A DNA stretch of 13,288 bases, taken from NCBI GenBank assembly GCA_964343305.1, contig CAYFJO010000299.1:1-13288 (forward strand), read 5' to 3'. Below are positions 1-6,902 of this stretch, piece after piece. Source of the DNA: CAYFJO01 sp964343305. Lineage in GTDB: Bacteria; Planctomycetota; Planctomycetia; Pirellulales; Pirellulaceae. Numbering within the stretch: the first letter of the stretch is position 1; the number at the start of each line of letters is the position of its first letter. The notes beneath the pieces were generated by a model. It saw only the letters and a program-made list of their open reading frames with translations, did not search any database and was not told where the DNA came from. The position numbers and the translations under genes were made by a program.

Positions 1-1
1 T

Positions 2-511
2 TACACCTACGCTCAGACGAAACTCGCCGAAAGTTGTGGGTCCGTGGCGGCGGGTGCCCGAGCGCTGTATGGACTGGGAAAACTGTTTTCGATTGATTCA
101 TTCCAGGCGAACGATGGATCGATGGTCAACGGTGCCAAAGCGATCGTTTTCCACCGCGCTGCGATGATTGTTGATCCCAAAAATTACAAGGCAGCCAATG
201 AGTTGGCCGTGCTGATGGGACGCTACGGTGAATATGAAACGGCCCGCGGACTGTTGTTGCACTGCCTGGCCGTCCATCGCATGCCGGAGGCTTGGTACAA
301 CCTGTCGGTCGTCCATCGGCAACTTGGCGAAGCAGACCTCGCCAAACGTGCCGAGTATGAATATCAGTTGACGTCCAGAGGTGCGAAAGGACCGGCCTCT
401 TCCATGGACCAGATCATTCGCTGGGTCGATCCGAAAACGTTCTCGTCTTCGCCCAATCCGACCACGGCGACACCGCCACGTGCGGCAAACAGACGACATA
501 ATCGAAACTAA
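2..511 (+). CDS. TPR-like repeat protein, C-terminal part
   Basis: The reading frame is open from the left window edge to a TAA at 509-511, so only the last 169 codons of a longer gene are visible. A GTG at 44 could start a shorter ORF, but the frame continues upstream of it without a stop, so I treat the gene as 5'-truncated by the window. Helical pairs with TPR spacing are visible: an A/L/Y pattern around 'NYKAANELAVLMGRYGEYET' followed by 'EAWYNLSVVHRQLGEADLAK', which matches the W-x-N-L / G-x-x-x-x-A layout of tetratricopeptide repeats. The last 40 or so residues are Ser/Pro/Thr/Arg-rich and probably disordered. It lies 45 bases upstream of a polysaccharide export gene on the same strand, so it may be a scaffold or accessory protein of the same system; that role is inference. 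Substrate and partner are unknown. Confidence 0.8.
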   Translation, partial: YTYAQTKLAESCGSVAAGARALYGLGKLFSIDSFQANDGSMVNGAKAIVFHRAAMIVDPKNYKAANELAVLMGRYGEYETARGLLLHCLAVHRMPEAWYNLSVVHRQLGEADLAKRAEYEYQLTSRGAKGPASSMDQIIRWVDPKTFSSSPNPTTATPPRAANRRHNRN

Positions 512-556
512 ACGACCGGCAACTACACCGTTTTCTCCCGGACGGAGCCACGAGCC

Positions 557-1846
557 ATGAAATTCGTTTTGAACCCAAAGAGCCTCCGACGCGTGCTAGT
601 GATCGGGTGCGCGATCGGATGCACGATCGTTTTCGCGTTGAGTCCGTCGCAGTCTCCCCAAGAGATGTCGGATGATCAGGCGAGTGAAGCGTCGGTCCAT
701 GCCGAGACGGAAGACAATGTGCTGGACGATATCGCTGCGTATCCAGGCAGTGCTCACTTCGAAGTATCGCCCAATCGGCGGTCTTCGCCAACCATCACGC
801 TCTGCCAGGCGGCTGAACCATACATCCGGTGCGGCGTTGATTGCGGCAACGGTTGCTCTTGCCAAGACCGCGATTGGTCACGGACTCAGCCCATCCCCTG
901 GCAGGCACTGACACAGGGCGAGTATGTCGGACCGGCACGCTCGGCTCACGTCCCAGAATACCGCGTCCGCGCCGGCGACCAATTGGAGTTTATCTATCGG
1001 CGGACGCGGGAAATGATTTCGACACCATATCGGTTTAATGTCGGTGACAAGATCCTGGTTGAATCGATGACCGACGAAACAATCCGGCGTGAGTTGGAGA
1101 TCCGCATTGATGGCAAAATCACGCTGCCGCCGTCATTCCAGGTTCAAGCAGCGGGCCGCACTGTTGATGAGCTGACGGCCATCATCGAAGAACGGTATAA
1201 AACCCTCTTTCGTACTCCCGCAATCACCGTGACGCCGATCGACACCGAGCGTCGACTTCAGGATCTGTTATTTTCGGTCGACAGCCGATTCGGCAGTGGC
1301 GGATTGAACCAACAGACGACGGTTACACCAGAAGGCACGATTCAATTGCCAGGGATTGGAAACGTGCACGTGAATGGATTGTCGCTGGACGAAACTCGCC
1401 ACGAAGTCGAGCAGCGTTATGCAAACATCGTGTTGGGAATCGGCGTCGATCCACGTTTGACCGCACTGGCACCGCACTTCATCTACGTGGGCGGCGAAGT
1501 GCGCACGCCCAACCGATATGAGATCAACACTCCGACGACCGCGATCATGGCGGTCACAATGGCGGGCGGATGGAACTTTGGCGCAAACCTGCGCGAAATC
1601 GTTGTGCTGCGACGGGCGGAAGATTGGCGGTTGATCGCCACCAAGATCGACTTGCACGACGCGTTGCTCGGCCGCGCCGCATGTCCTGATGGCAACATCT
1701 TTCTGCGGGATTCGGACATTGTCTACATTCCGAAGGGCAAGAGTCTGCTCCGCAGCGACTTCCTAGACCTGTTCTTTACAAAGGGCCTGTATCGCGTCAT
1801 TCCGCTGAACTCCAGCTACTCATTCAATTCGCTGTTTGGGTCTTAA
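557..1846 (+). CDS. Polysaccharide biosynthesis/export protein (Wza/BexD type, Poly_export + SLBB)
   Basis: A 429-residue outer-membrane polysaccharide export protein, expected to form the channel through which an exopolysaccharide leaves the cell. Residues 11-28 are basic then hydrophobic, as in a signal sequence. C18 (preceded by VIG) and C22 fall in lipobox-like positions, but the hydrophobic stretch before them is short, so lipoprotein status is uncertain. A Cys-rich segment follows (C83, C92, C96, C100, C102). The Poly_export domain begins at 'EYRVRAGDQLEFIYR' (134-148), with the family's Y-x-V-x-x-G-D signature, and includes 'RIDGKITLPP' (183-192). A second beta-grasp/SLBB-like unit spans about 254-300 ('VTPEGTIQLPGIGNV'), and an SLBB-like unit starts near 307 ('HFIYVGGEVRTPNRYEI') and ends at 'LRDSDIVYIPKG' (383-394). 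Length fits the family, with a longer N-terminal lead-in than Wza. The ATG at 557 precedes the hydrophobic segment; no strong ribosome binding site is seen. No glycosyltransferase or Wzc-type kinase lies in the window. Confidence 0.9.
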   Translation: MKFVLNPKSLRRVLVIGCAIGCTIVFALSPSQSPQEMSDDQASEASVHAETEDNVLDDIAAYPGSAHFEVSPNRRSSPTITLCQAAEPYIRCGVDCGNGCSCQDRDWSRTQPIPWQALTQGEYVGPARSAHVPEYRVRAGDQLEFIYRRTREMISTPYRFNVGDKILVESMTDETIRRELEIRIDGKITLPPSFQVQAAGRTVDELTAIIEERYKTLFRTPAITVTPIDTERRLQDLLFSVDSRFGSGGLNQQTTVTPEGTIQLPGIGNVHVNGLSLDETRHEVEQRYANIVLGIGVDPRLTALAPHFIYVGGEVRTPNRYEINTPTTAIMAVTMAGGWNFGANLREIVVLRRAEDWRLIATKIDLHDALLGRAACPDGNIFLRDSDIVYIPKGKSLLRSDFLDLFFTKGLYRVIPLNSSYSFNSLFGS

Positions 1847-1856
1847 AGCGAACGTC

Positions 1857-3524
1857 ATGCTCTCCAGGATTCTTCAAGCAATCAGTCGCACATTCAGCGG
1901 CCAACAGTTGCCAGCACGACCAAGACGTCGCCTCTTTTGCGTTGAACCGCTGGAAGACCGCACCCTGTTGACGACCATCGTGATCGACTATTCGCTGGAC
2001 ACGAACAACTTTTTCGACACTGGGTCGCCTGACGGAGTCGCGGCTCGCGCGGCGATCGAAGCCGCGGCGGTGTATTTCAGCACCAATTTGACGGACGATC
2101 TCGACGCCATCATCGCGCCGGGCGATGGACAAAACACTTGGACTCCCAGGGTGACTCATCCTGGCACGGGCCAAACAGTGAGTCTGACAGAGGACATGGT
2201 CGTGCCGCAAGGACAAGTGATCGTCTATGCGGGTGGAAGAAACATCTCTAGCTTGGGACAGGGTGGTCCGGGTGGACGGTCCTGGACGGCGAGCGGTGAC
2301 ATTGCAGGCATGGCATGGATTGATCTGTTGTATTCGCGCGGCGAGGGTGGCGGCACACGCGACGATGTTGACAACCCAACGCCCAGCCAAGAAACCGCAA
2401 ACGAATTCGCGCCCTGGGGCGGCGCGGTGACGTTTGACAACAATGGACCGAACTGGCATTTCGATCACACAACATTGCCGAGCGCTGGGGAAGCCGATTT
2501 CTACTCCGTCGCTCTCCACGAATTGGCGCACGTCTTGGGATTCGGCACGGCGGATTCGTTCGACAATTTGCTGTTTGGTGCCGTGGGAGATGAAATCGGC
2601 GTCTGGCGTGGTGGCGTTTATTTTCGAGATCTGAGTGGCAACAGTGCATGGAACAGTGCGGCGGACGAGGAGGTAACGTTTGGTCTGGCCACGGATACAC
2701 CGATTATTGGCGACTGGAACAACGACGGTTTTGACGAGATCGGCGTGTGGCGCGACGGATTGTTCTACCTCGACGCAAACGGGAACGGCGCATGGGATGG
2801 TCCCGCGACGGATGTTCGCGTAGCGTTTGGTGCGGCCAGTGACATTCCAATCATCGGAAATTGGGACGGAATGGGCGGAGACGACATCGGCGTCTTTCGT
2901 CCTTCGAATGCGACCCACTATCAGGACGTCGGAAATAACGGGACGGTCGATGCCATGTATGGATTCGGCGCGTCGACCGATTTGCCGATCGCGGGCGATT
3001 GGAATGGGGATGGCGTTGACCAGATCGGCGTCTATCGACCTTCGACCTCGTCCTTTTATCGCGACACCAATGGCGACGGCAGCTTTACGGTTGGCGTGGA
3101 TGGTGTGAACGCATTTGGCGCAGCGAACGACACACCGATCATCGGAGATTGGGACAATGACGGCGTGGACGAGATCGGAGTCTTTCGCTCAACCACCAGC
3201 CAGTTTTATCGCGACTTCGACGGAAACGGCGCGTGGGATGGAGTGTCGACTGACACGTTGTTCATTTTTGGCGCAGTGGGCGATACACCGATCGTTGGTG
3301 ATTGGCGAGGCGATGCATTCACCGGGGCAACCGCGCGTGCCGAGTACGACGCCGCACCAGGCAACAACATCCCACTGGACCCCGCGAACGCTCATTGGCT
3401 GAACGGGCTGACAGAAGGCGGCAACGAAGTCGCGATGGACCCGTCGCTGCTGGCCGGCACTCGCAAACTCATTTCGGCGCTCGACCTGACGGCGTTGGAC
3501 GACCTTGGCTGGGATCTATTGTAG
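1857..3524 (+). CDS. Secreted metzincin-like metalloprotease with an inserted FG-GAP/VCBS-like repeat domain
   Basis: A 555-residue probable secreted zinc protease. I start it at the ATG at 1857, ten bases after the upstream stop; an in-frame TTG at 1836 lies inside the upstream gene. The N-terminus (1-28) is basic. It is followed by 'VEPLEDRTLLT' (29-39), which resembles the LEPLEDRxLL motif common at the start of planctomycete surface proteins. Residues 40-220 match the front half of a planctomycete/cyanobacterial metzincin-like family (AGGR, GQGGPGG and FAPWGGAVTFD motifs). The zinc-binding helix is 'HELAHVLGFG' (H221, E222, H225). About 246 residues of Asp/Gly-rich repeats then intervene. 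The usual back half of the protease resumes at 'GDAFTGATARAEY', continues with 'NAHWLNG' (H513, the likely third ligand) and 'MDPSLLAGTRK', and ends with 'LDDLGWDLL'. Repeat loops such as DWNNDGFD and DTNGDGSF look like calcium sites. The family assignment rests on remembered motifs and activity is inferred. Its place after the export gene suggests a cell-surface or matrix role. Confidence 0.8.
   Translation: MLSRILQAISRTFSGQQLPARPRRRLFCVEPLEDRTLLTTIVIDYSLDTNNFFDTGSPDGVAARAAIEAAAVYFSTNLTDDLDAIIAPGDGQNTWTPRVTHPGTGQTVSLTEDMVVPQGQVIVYAGGRNISSLGQGGPGGRSWTASGDIAGMAWIDLLYSRGEGGGTRDDVDNPTPSQETANEFAPWGGAVTFDNNGPNWHFDHTTLPSAGEADFYSVALHELAHVLGFGTADSFDNLLFGAVGDEIGVWRGGVYFRDLSGNSAWNSAADEEVTFGLATDTPIIGDWNNDGFDEIGVWRDGLFYLDANGNGAWDGPATDVRVAFGAASDIPIIGNWDGMGGDDIGVFRPSNATHYQDVGNNGTVDAMYGFGASTDLPIAGDWNGDGVDQIGVYRPSTSSFYRDTNGDGSFTVGVDGVNAFGAANDTPIIGDWDNDGVDEIGVFRSTTSQFYRDFDGNGAWDGVSTDTLFIFGAVGDTPIVGDWRGDAFTGATARAEYDAAPGNNIPLDPANAHWLNGLTEGGNEVAMDPSLLAGTRKLISALDLTALDDLGWDLL
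2574..3311 (+). repeat. In-frame FG-GAP/VCBS-like repeats (about 50 residues each) inside the protease
   Basis: Repeat units begin at an 'FGxxxD' motif at 2574, 2679, 2826, 2964, 3114 and 3267. Their lengths are 35, 49, 46, 50, 51 and 15 residues. The consensus runs roughly F-G-A-x-x-D-T-P-I-I-G-D-W, then N-D-G-x-D-E-I-G-V-F-R, then FYRD-x-N-G-N-G-A-W-D-G. The first unit lacks the 'DTPIIGDWNNDG' strand, and the last unit is only that strand ('DTPIVGDWRG'). The two partial units add up to one full unit of 50 residues, which gives five blades in total. Aspartate-rich loops of the DxNxDGxxD kind suggest calcium binding. Units are clearly related but diverged, with no sign of recent tandem duplication. 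Confidence 0.85.
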
Positions 3525-3536
3525 GCATGCGGAGTA

Positions 3537-3567
3537 CGAACGGTCCTATGTGTTCAAGCGCCGTTCG
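3537..3567 (+). terminator. Possible terminator hairpin between convergent genes
   Basis: A perfect 7-base inverted repeat, CGAACGG (3537-3543) and CCGTTCG (3561-3567), has a 17-base loop. It is followed on the + strand by the T-rich ATCGTTTCTTTA. It sits 13 bases after the stop of the protease gene and overlaps the last codons of the convergent gene on the - strand. The short stem, long loop and interrupted T run make it a weak candidate. No T run follows in the - direction. Confidence 0.3.
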
Positions 3568-4697
3568 ATCGTTTCTTTATCCAGACGAATGATATTCGTG
3601 TTCGCCACCAAATCCGTGCTCAAGATATTATGACTCTTGGCGTCCTCGGGATTGATCGTGTATTGAACCACGAACGCGCCGACGTGAACGCCCTGTGCGG
3701 AATAAATTGGCGGCCAGAAATCTTCGGCCCGCGCAGCCAAAGTCTTGGCCAACAGCCGCGTTGCCCGGCCGGAAAACCCCGCCAGCGCCATTTCCAGCCA
3801 GCCTTGCGACTCGCGGTGGATATAGAACACCAGCGCAACGTCCGAGTCCTGCTCGGTCCAGGCGCAATGCTTCCATTTGCCGCTGGCCGTTTCGTAATAC
3901 AACCCAGGCGTCTCACTCTCGTGGCCACTGGCCAGACTTAAACCGCCACAACACGACGGCGGACAGGGATCGAAGTTTCGGTACCGCAAATAAATGGGGC
4001 AGCGCCGATCGAGTGCATGAGAAATGTCGTTTTGCGCAAAAGGGGAATCGCCGAACGCCCCGGCCAGAATCAATTCAAACACGGGATTGCTCTTCATGCT
4101 GCCCAAGCAAATCAGCGCCTTGTCACTCGTTGACCTCCCGAATTCGTTGTAGACCTGATCGGCTCGCGAACGAACTTCCGCGTCAGACACTTGCCCCGGA
4201 CTCCAGACCAGCGCCTGCTTGAGATGTTCGGGATGCGGCGCGATGCTCGATGTGGATTCGCTCTCGATGTCACCATCGCGCCAGTGGATTTTTGTTCCTC
4301 CCAACGTGGAAACTCCGTTGAGCAACTCACCAAGCAACACGCTGTCCGAAGCCATCAACAGTGCGCCTTCCGGATAATCCGTCTGCTCGGTTTGACGAAC
4401 GCCCAGGCACAATTCCAAACGACGGCGACGTGCCAACAGCTCCCAAAAATTCTCGGACTCGATCGCAAAAAGAGATCCAGGCAGTTGATCCGCGGAGGCA
4501 AACCCATGCTCGATCAAATAATCACAAAGCCGTGAGAGTGCTTTGAGTGGAATGTACTTGACTTCATTTTTCAGCAACGCCGCAACCTGGTGCCGGTCGA
4601 GGCCCGTGTACTCCACAATGGATTTGATTGTACCGGGGCGCTTGCGGGGATCGGGCACATGCCCCAGAAGTTCGGCCAATCGGAACGAATAACGCAT
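3546..4697 (-). CDS. HTH (Cro/C1-like) DNA-binding protein with a large unknown C-terminal domain
   Basis: A 383-residue protein starting at ATG 4697 and ending at TAG 3546-3548. Residues 5-66 form a Cro/C1-type helix-turn-helix: a first helix 'RLAELLG', then 'TIKSIVEYTGLDRHQVAALL' as the two-helix DNA-reading part, then 'LKALSRLCDYLIEHG' as a closing helix. The remaining 300 or so residues are not a family I can name. They include 'DKALICLGSMKSNPVFELIL', a Cys-rich turn 'DPCPPSCCGG', an aromatic segment around 'GLYYETASGKWKHCAW', and a C-terminal alpha/beta-looking part ending 'IRLDKETIERRLNT'. No signal peptide or TM segment is seen, so it is probably cytoplasmic. It could be a one-component regulator in which the large domain senses a ligand. 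The clustered cysteines (CPPSCC) could bind metal or respond to redox; both ideas are inference. A perfect inverted repeat upstream may be its own operator. Its regulatory target is not shown by the sequence. Confidence 0.75.
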   Translation of the reverse strand: MRYSFRLAELLGHVPDPRKRPGTIKSIVEYTGLDRHQVAALLKNEVKYIPLKALSRLCDYLIEHGFASADQLPGSLFAIESENFWELLARRRRLELCLGVRQTEQTDYPEGALLMASDSVLLGELLNGVSTLGGTKIHWRDGDIESESTSSIAPHPEHLKQALVWSPGQVSDAEVRSRADQVYNEFGRSTSDKALICLGSMKSNPVFELILAGAFGDSPFAQNDISHALDRRCPIYLRYRNFDPCPPSCCGGLSLASGHESETPGLYYETASGKWKHCAWTEQDSDVALVFYIHRESQGWLEMALAGFSGRATRLLAKTLAARAEDFWPPIYSAQGVHVGAFVVQYTINPEDAKSHNILSTDLVANTNIIRLDKETIERRLNT

Positions 4698-4726
4698 CTT
4701 AACGTCTCAATGCACTCATGAACTTA

Positions 4727-4765
4727 ACAGTGGTTTGTTTCGCATTGTAACCAAATAACCACTGT
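4727..4765. promoter_or_regulatory. Candidate operator/promoter of the HTH gene
   Basis: A perfect 9-base inverted repeat, ACAGTGGTT (4727-4735) and AACCACTGT (4757-4765), with centres 30 bases apart (about three helical turns), lies 30-68 bases upstream of the HTH gene start. Between the arms, the - strand carries TACAAT (4744-4749), a good match to a bacterial -10 box, about 47 bases before the ATG. I could not identify a convincing -35 box. The layout fits a dimeric repressor covering its own promoter, but the link to this protein is inferred from position only. Confidence 0.4.
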
Positions 4766-4793
4766 CGTGTGGGAAATTCGGCCCCATTAAAGA

Positions 4794-4867
4794 AATGACC
4801 AAGCTCCAATGACCAATGCCAAATTCGCTGCCATCAACCGTCCGTTGGTCATTGGGATTTGGACATT
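4794..4867. repeat. Imperfect 23-base inverted repeat built from AATGACCAA units
   Basis: The left arm is 4794-4816 and the right arm 4845-4867. The arms are inverted copies matching at 19 of 23 positions, with a perfect inner core CCAATGACCAA/TTGGTCATTGG (4806-4816, 4845-4855) and a 28-base loop. The left arm holds two direct copies of AATGACCAA, 14 bases apart. It begins 8 bases beyond the DUF58 stop and ends about 97 bases from the HTH gene start. It could fold as a hairpin in the transcript of the - strand cluster, but no proper T run follows, so I call it an intergenic repeat rather than a terminator. Confidence 0.7.
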
Positions 4868-4874
4868 CAGGTAA

Positions 4875-5783
4875 CTATCGCGCCTGGGCCAGCATGCTGC
4901 GACGATTGAGATAGTCCAGCAAGGTTTCCGACATTGGTCGCGAAGTGTCGACCACAACGCGTTCGCATTGATTGCGATGCGCGATGTCCTCTAGTTCTTC
5001 GTTGAATCGATTTAGCGCTTTGAGATACGCCTTTCGCAGATCATCTGGTTGGGCAAGCAGTTCCTCGGGAATCTCGAGCCCCACGAATTTTGTCATCGCG
5101 TCGAAAGGGAAATCGACCTCGTCGTGGTGCAGGATCTGAAACAGGACGACCTCGTGCCGGTTGTATCGCATGCGTTGGACGGCGGATTCAATCTGTTCTG
5201 CCGGGGCGAAAAAGTCACTGAAGATCATCACAATCTCGCGACGCCCCATGCGTCCGGCCAATTCATTCAAACAATCACCCATCTCCGATTTTTCCACCGG
5301 ATCGATGTCGTCCAAATGGTGCGTCATGCGCACGATTTGATCCAGCGAATTGCTGGGTGCGACAATACCGCGAATCGCATCGTCAAACGTCGCCAAAGAC
5401 ACTTTGTCACTTTGTTTGATAATCGAATATCCCAGTGACGTCGCCATCTGGGCAGCGTACAAAAGTTTTTGTTGCGACTGTTCTCCGTATCGCATCGACG
5501 CACTGACATCGAGCAACAAGTGACAGACGAAGTTGGTCTCTAGCTCGTATTGCTTGACGAAGTACTTATCGCGGCTGAAGTACACACGCCAGTCCAAGTG
5601 TTTGGGATCGTCGCCAGGCACGTACTCACGATGGCCGGCAAATTCGACCGCGAATCCCGACAGCGGCGACTTGTGCGCACCGGCAAGATTCCCGATCACC
5701 AACCCCTGCGGGTCAACGGAACGGTCCGCGACTTGACTCAACACTTCGGGGTTGAGATAACGAGATAAAACAGTCTTTGCCAT
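4875..5783 (-). CDS. DUF58 family protein with vWA-like fold
   Basis: A 302-residue soluble DUF58 protein, the usual partner of MoxR ATPases. The DUF58 signature is at residues 39-84: 'SPLSGFAVEFAGHREYVPGD' followed by 'DPKHLDWRVYFSRDKYFVKQ'. A von Willebrand A-like fold follows, with the MIDAS motif D-V-S-A-S at 92-96 after the hydrophobic strand 'CHLLL', and a later acidic strand end 'VMIFSDFF'. The MIDAS residues look intact, so metal-dependent binding of a client or partner is plausible. Length is typical for the short, membrane-anchor-free form of the family, and no TM segment or signal peptide is present. It starts at ATG 5783, 44 bases after the MoxR stop; no Shine-Dalgarno sequence is seen. 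It is the last gene of the - strand cluster. The expected role is as an adaptor that couples MoxR's ATP hydrolysis to a protein or envelope complex. The actual client is unknown. Confidence 0.93.
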   Translation of the reverse strand: MAKTVLSRYLNPEVLSQVADRSVDPQGLVIGNLAGAHKSPLSGFAVEFAGHREYVPGDDPKHLDWRVYFSRDKYFVKQYELETNFVCHLLLDVSASMRYGEQSQQKLLYAAQMATSLGYSIIKQSDKVSLATFDDAIRGIVAPSNSLDQIVRMTHHLDDIDPVEKSEMGDCLNELAGRMGRREIVMIFSDFFAPAEQIESAVQRMRYNRHEVVLFQILHHDEVDFPFDAMTKFVGLEIPEELLAQPDDLRKAYLKALNRFNEELEDIAHRNQCERVVVDTSRPMSETLLDYLNRRSMLAQAR

Positions 5784-5791
5784 CGTTTTGT

Positions 5792-5815
5792 GTAGGATGG
5801 GTTTCCAAACCCGTC
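5792..5815. repeat. GTAG-headed REP-like palindrome
   Basis: GTAG (5792-5795) is followed directly by a near-perfect palindrome: GATGGGTTT (5796-5804), CC, AAACCCGTC (5807-5815), with a single G-T wobble pair. A GTAG tetranucleotide at the foot of a hairpin is the known layout of REP elements mobilised by RAYT (TnpA_REP) transposases. It occupies most of the 44-base spacer between MoxR and DUF58. It could also stabilise or attenuate the shared transcript. No RAYT gene lies in the window. Confidence 0.65.
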
Positions 5816-5827
5816 TATTCTAATGAA

Positions 5828-6877
5828 TTATCCCGCAACCGCCGCCGCAACAACATCGTCCGGCTTCTTATACTCTTTATCCGCCGGAATCGCTTCCAGC
5901 AGCATTTCGATCAACTGCTCGCTGCCAATGTTATTCGCCTGAGCACTGTAGTTTCCTGCGATTCGGTGACGAAGCGCCGGTTTGGCAACAGCTTGAATAT
6001 CCGCCACCGTCGCATGATACCGACCGTGAAGAATCGCACGCGACTTGGCACAGGTCACCAAGGTCAACACACCACGTGGCCCCGCGCCCCAATTGACCCA
6101 TTTGTTGACGAACTCTGGAGCTTCCGGAGTTCCCGGACGCGAGGATCGAACCAACGACCACGCATATCCAAGCACCTGGTCGCTCACCGGAATGCGAGTC
6201 ACCAATCCTTGAAAGTCAATAATCTCTTCCGCGGCCATGCACGCTTCGATGTCACCCAACTGGCCGGTCGTCACTCGACGAGCGATTTCCCACTCTTCGG
6301 CACCAGACGGATACTCGACTCGAATGTACAGCAAGAACCGGTCGAGTTGGGCTTCGGGCAGCGGATACGTGCCTTCCTGTTCCAACGGGTTCTGTGTCGC
6401 GAGCACGAAAAACGGCGACGGCAAAGTGTGCATCACGCCACCGGCGCTGACTTGCCGCTCCTGCATCGCTTCCAACATCGCGGCCTGGGTTTTGGGCGGC
6501 GTGCGATTGATTTCGTCGGCCAAGACCATGTTGGCGAAGATTGGGCCGGAGAGGAACTTGTAGGCGCGAGCCCGTGTTTCAGGATCTTCCTGAATCACCT
6601 CGGTGCCCGTCACGTCACTGGGCATCAAGTCGGGCGTAAACTGAATTCGTTTGAAACTCAGGTGCAGCGACTGGGCGATGGAACTGATCAACAGCGTCTT
6701 GGCAAGGCCAGGAACGCCCTCGAGCAACGCATGGCCACGCGCAAACATGGCAGTCAGCACTTGCTCAATCACATCGTCCTGACCAATGATCACCTTGGAA
6801 AGCTCTTCACGAATTCGATGATACGCCTGCTCACACTTTTGAACAGCCGCGACATCGTCTTGGTTGGTTTCGTTCAT
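5828..6877 (-). CDS. MoxR family AAA+ ATPase
   Basis: A 349-residue MoxR-type AAA+ ATPase, expected to act as a cytoplasmic hexameric chaperone-like motor. The ATPase core is complete. Walker A is 'GVPGLAKT' (54-61) and Walker B 'VLADEINR' (118-125). 'PPKTQAAMLEAMQERQV' (127-143) is strongly MoxR-typical. Sensor 1 is 'ATQNP' (160-164), and 'EAQLDRF' (175-181) carries the arginine-finger region. 'GPRGVLTLVTCAKSRA' (about 266-281) is in the C-terminal helical lid. Length is normal for the family. It starts at ATG 6877 with a GGAG ribosome binding site six bases upstream. The next gene, 44 bases on, encodes its usual DUF58 partner. Upstream lie the coiled-coil and DUF4175-like genes on the same strand. 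The set suggests the ATPase acts on or assembles the envelope proteins encoded beside it; that is inference from gene order. Confidence 0.96.
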   Translation of the reverse strand: MNETNQDDVAAVQKCEQAYHRIREELSKVIIGQDDVIEQVLTAMFARGHALLEGVPGLAKTLLISSIAQSLHLSFKRIQFTPDLMPSDVTGTEVIQEDPETRARAYKFLSGPIFANMVLADEINRTPPKTQAAMLEAMQERQVSAGGVMHTLPSPFFVLATQNPLEQEGTYPLPEAQLDRFLLYIRVEYPSGAEEWEIARRVTTGQLGDIEACMAAEEIIDFQGLVTRIPVSDQVLGYAWSLVRSSRPGTPEAPEFVNKWVNWGAGPRGVLTLVTCAKSRAILHGRYHATVADIQAVAKPALRHRIAGNYSAQANNIGSEQLIEMLLEAIPADKEYKKPDDVVAAAVAG

Positions 6878-6883
6878 GTGTAT

Positions 6884-6887
6884 CTCC
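6884..6887 (-). promoter_or_regulatory. Ribosome binding site of the MoxR gene
   Basis: GGAG on the - strand lies six bases before ATG 6877 and supports that start. Several other genes here (DUF58, DUF4175-like, the protease) have no visible Shine-Dalgarno sequence, so this marks one of the better-defined starts. Confidence 0.6.
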
Positions 6888-6902
6888 GCGAGTTTAGATC
6901 CA

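Noticed and set aside
593..625. Lipobox in the export protein at C18 or C22
   Set aside because: The hydrophobic stretch before C18 is only about five residues, and the residue three before C22 is Ala rather than Leu/Val/Ile. Lipoprotein status was not claimed.
1836..1856. TTG at 1836 as start of the protease gene
   Set aside because: It lies inside the end of the export gene and adds only seven residues; the ATG at 1857 is the better start.
1824..2918. A 364-codon open frame on the - strand opposite the protease gene
   Set aside because: It is antisense to recognisable protease and repeat motifs, and its product has no signature of its own.
2574..3311. The protease repeats as a recent DNA tandem expansion or CRISPR-like array
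   Set aside because: Units differ in length and sequence throughout, keep the reading frame, and follow a known protein repeat pattern; there are no identical spaced repeats.
4794..4867. Inverted repeat after DUF58 as a Rho-independent terminator
   Set aside because: The loop is 28 bases, and the - strand downstream has only a short mixed T stretch rather than a T run. The repeat-like composition fits an intergenic element better.
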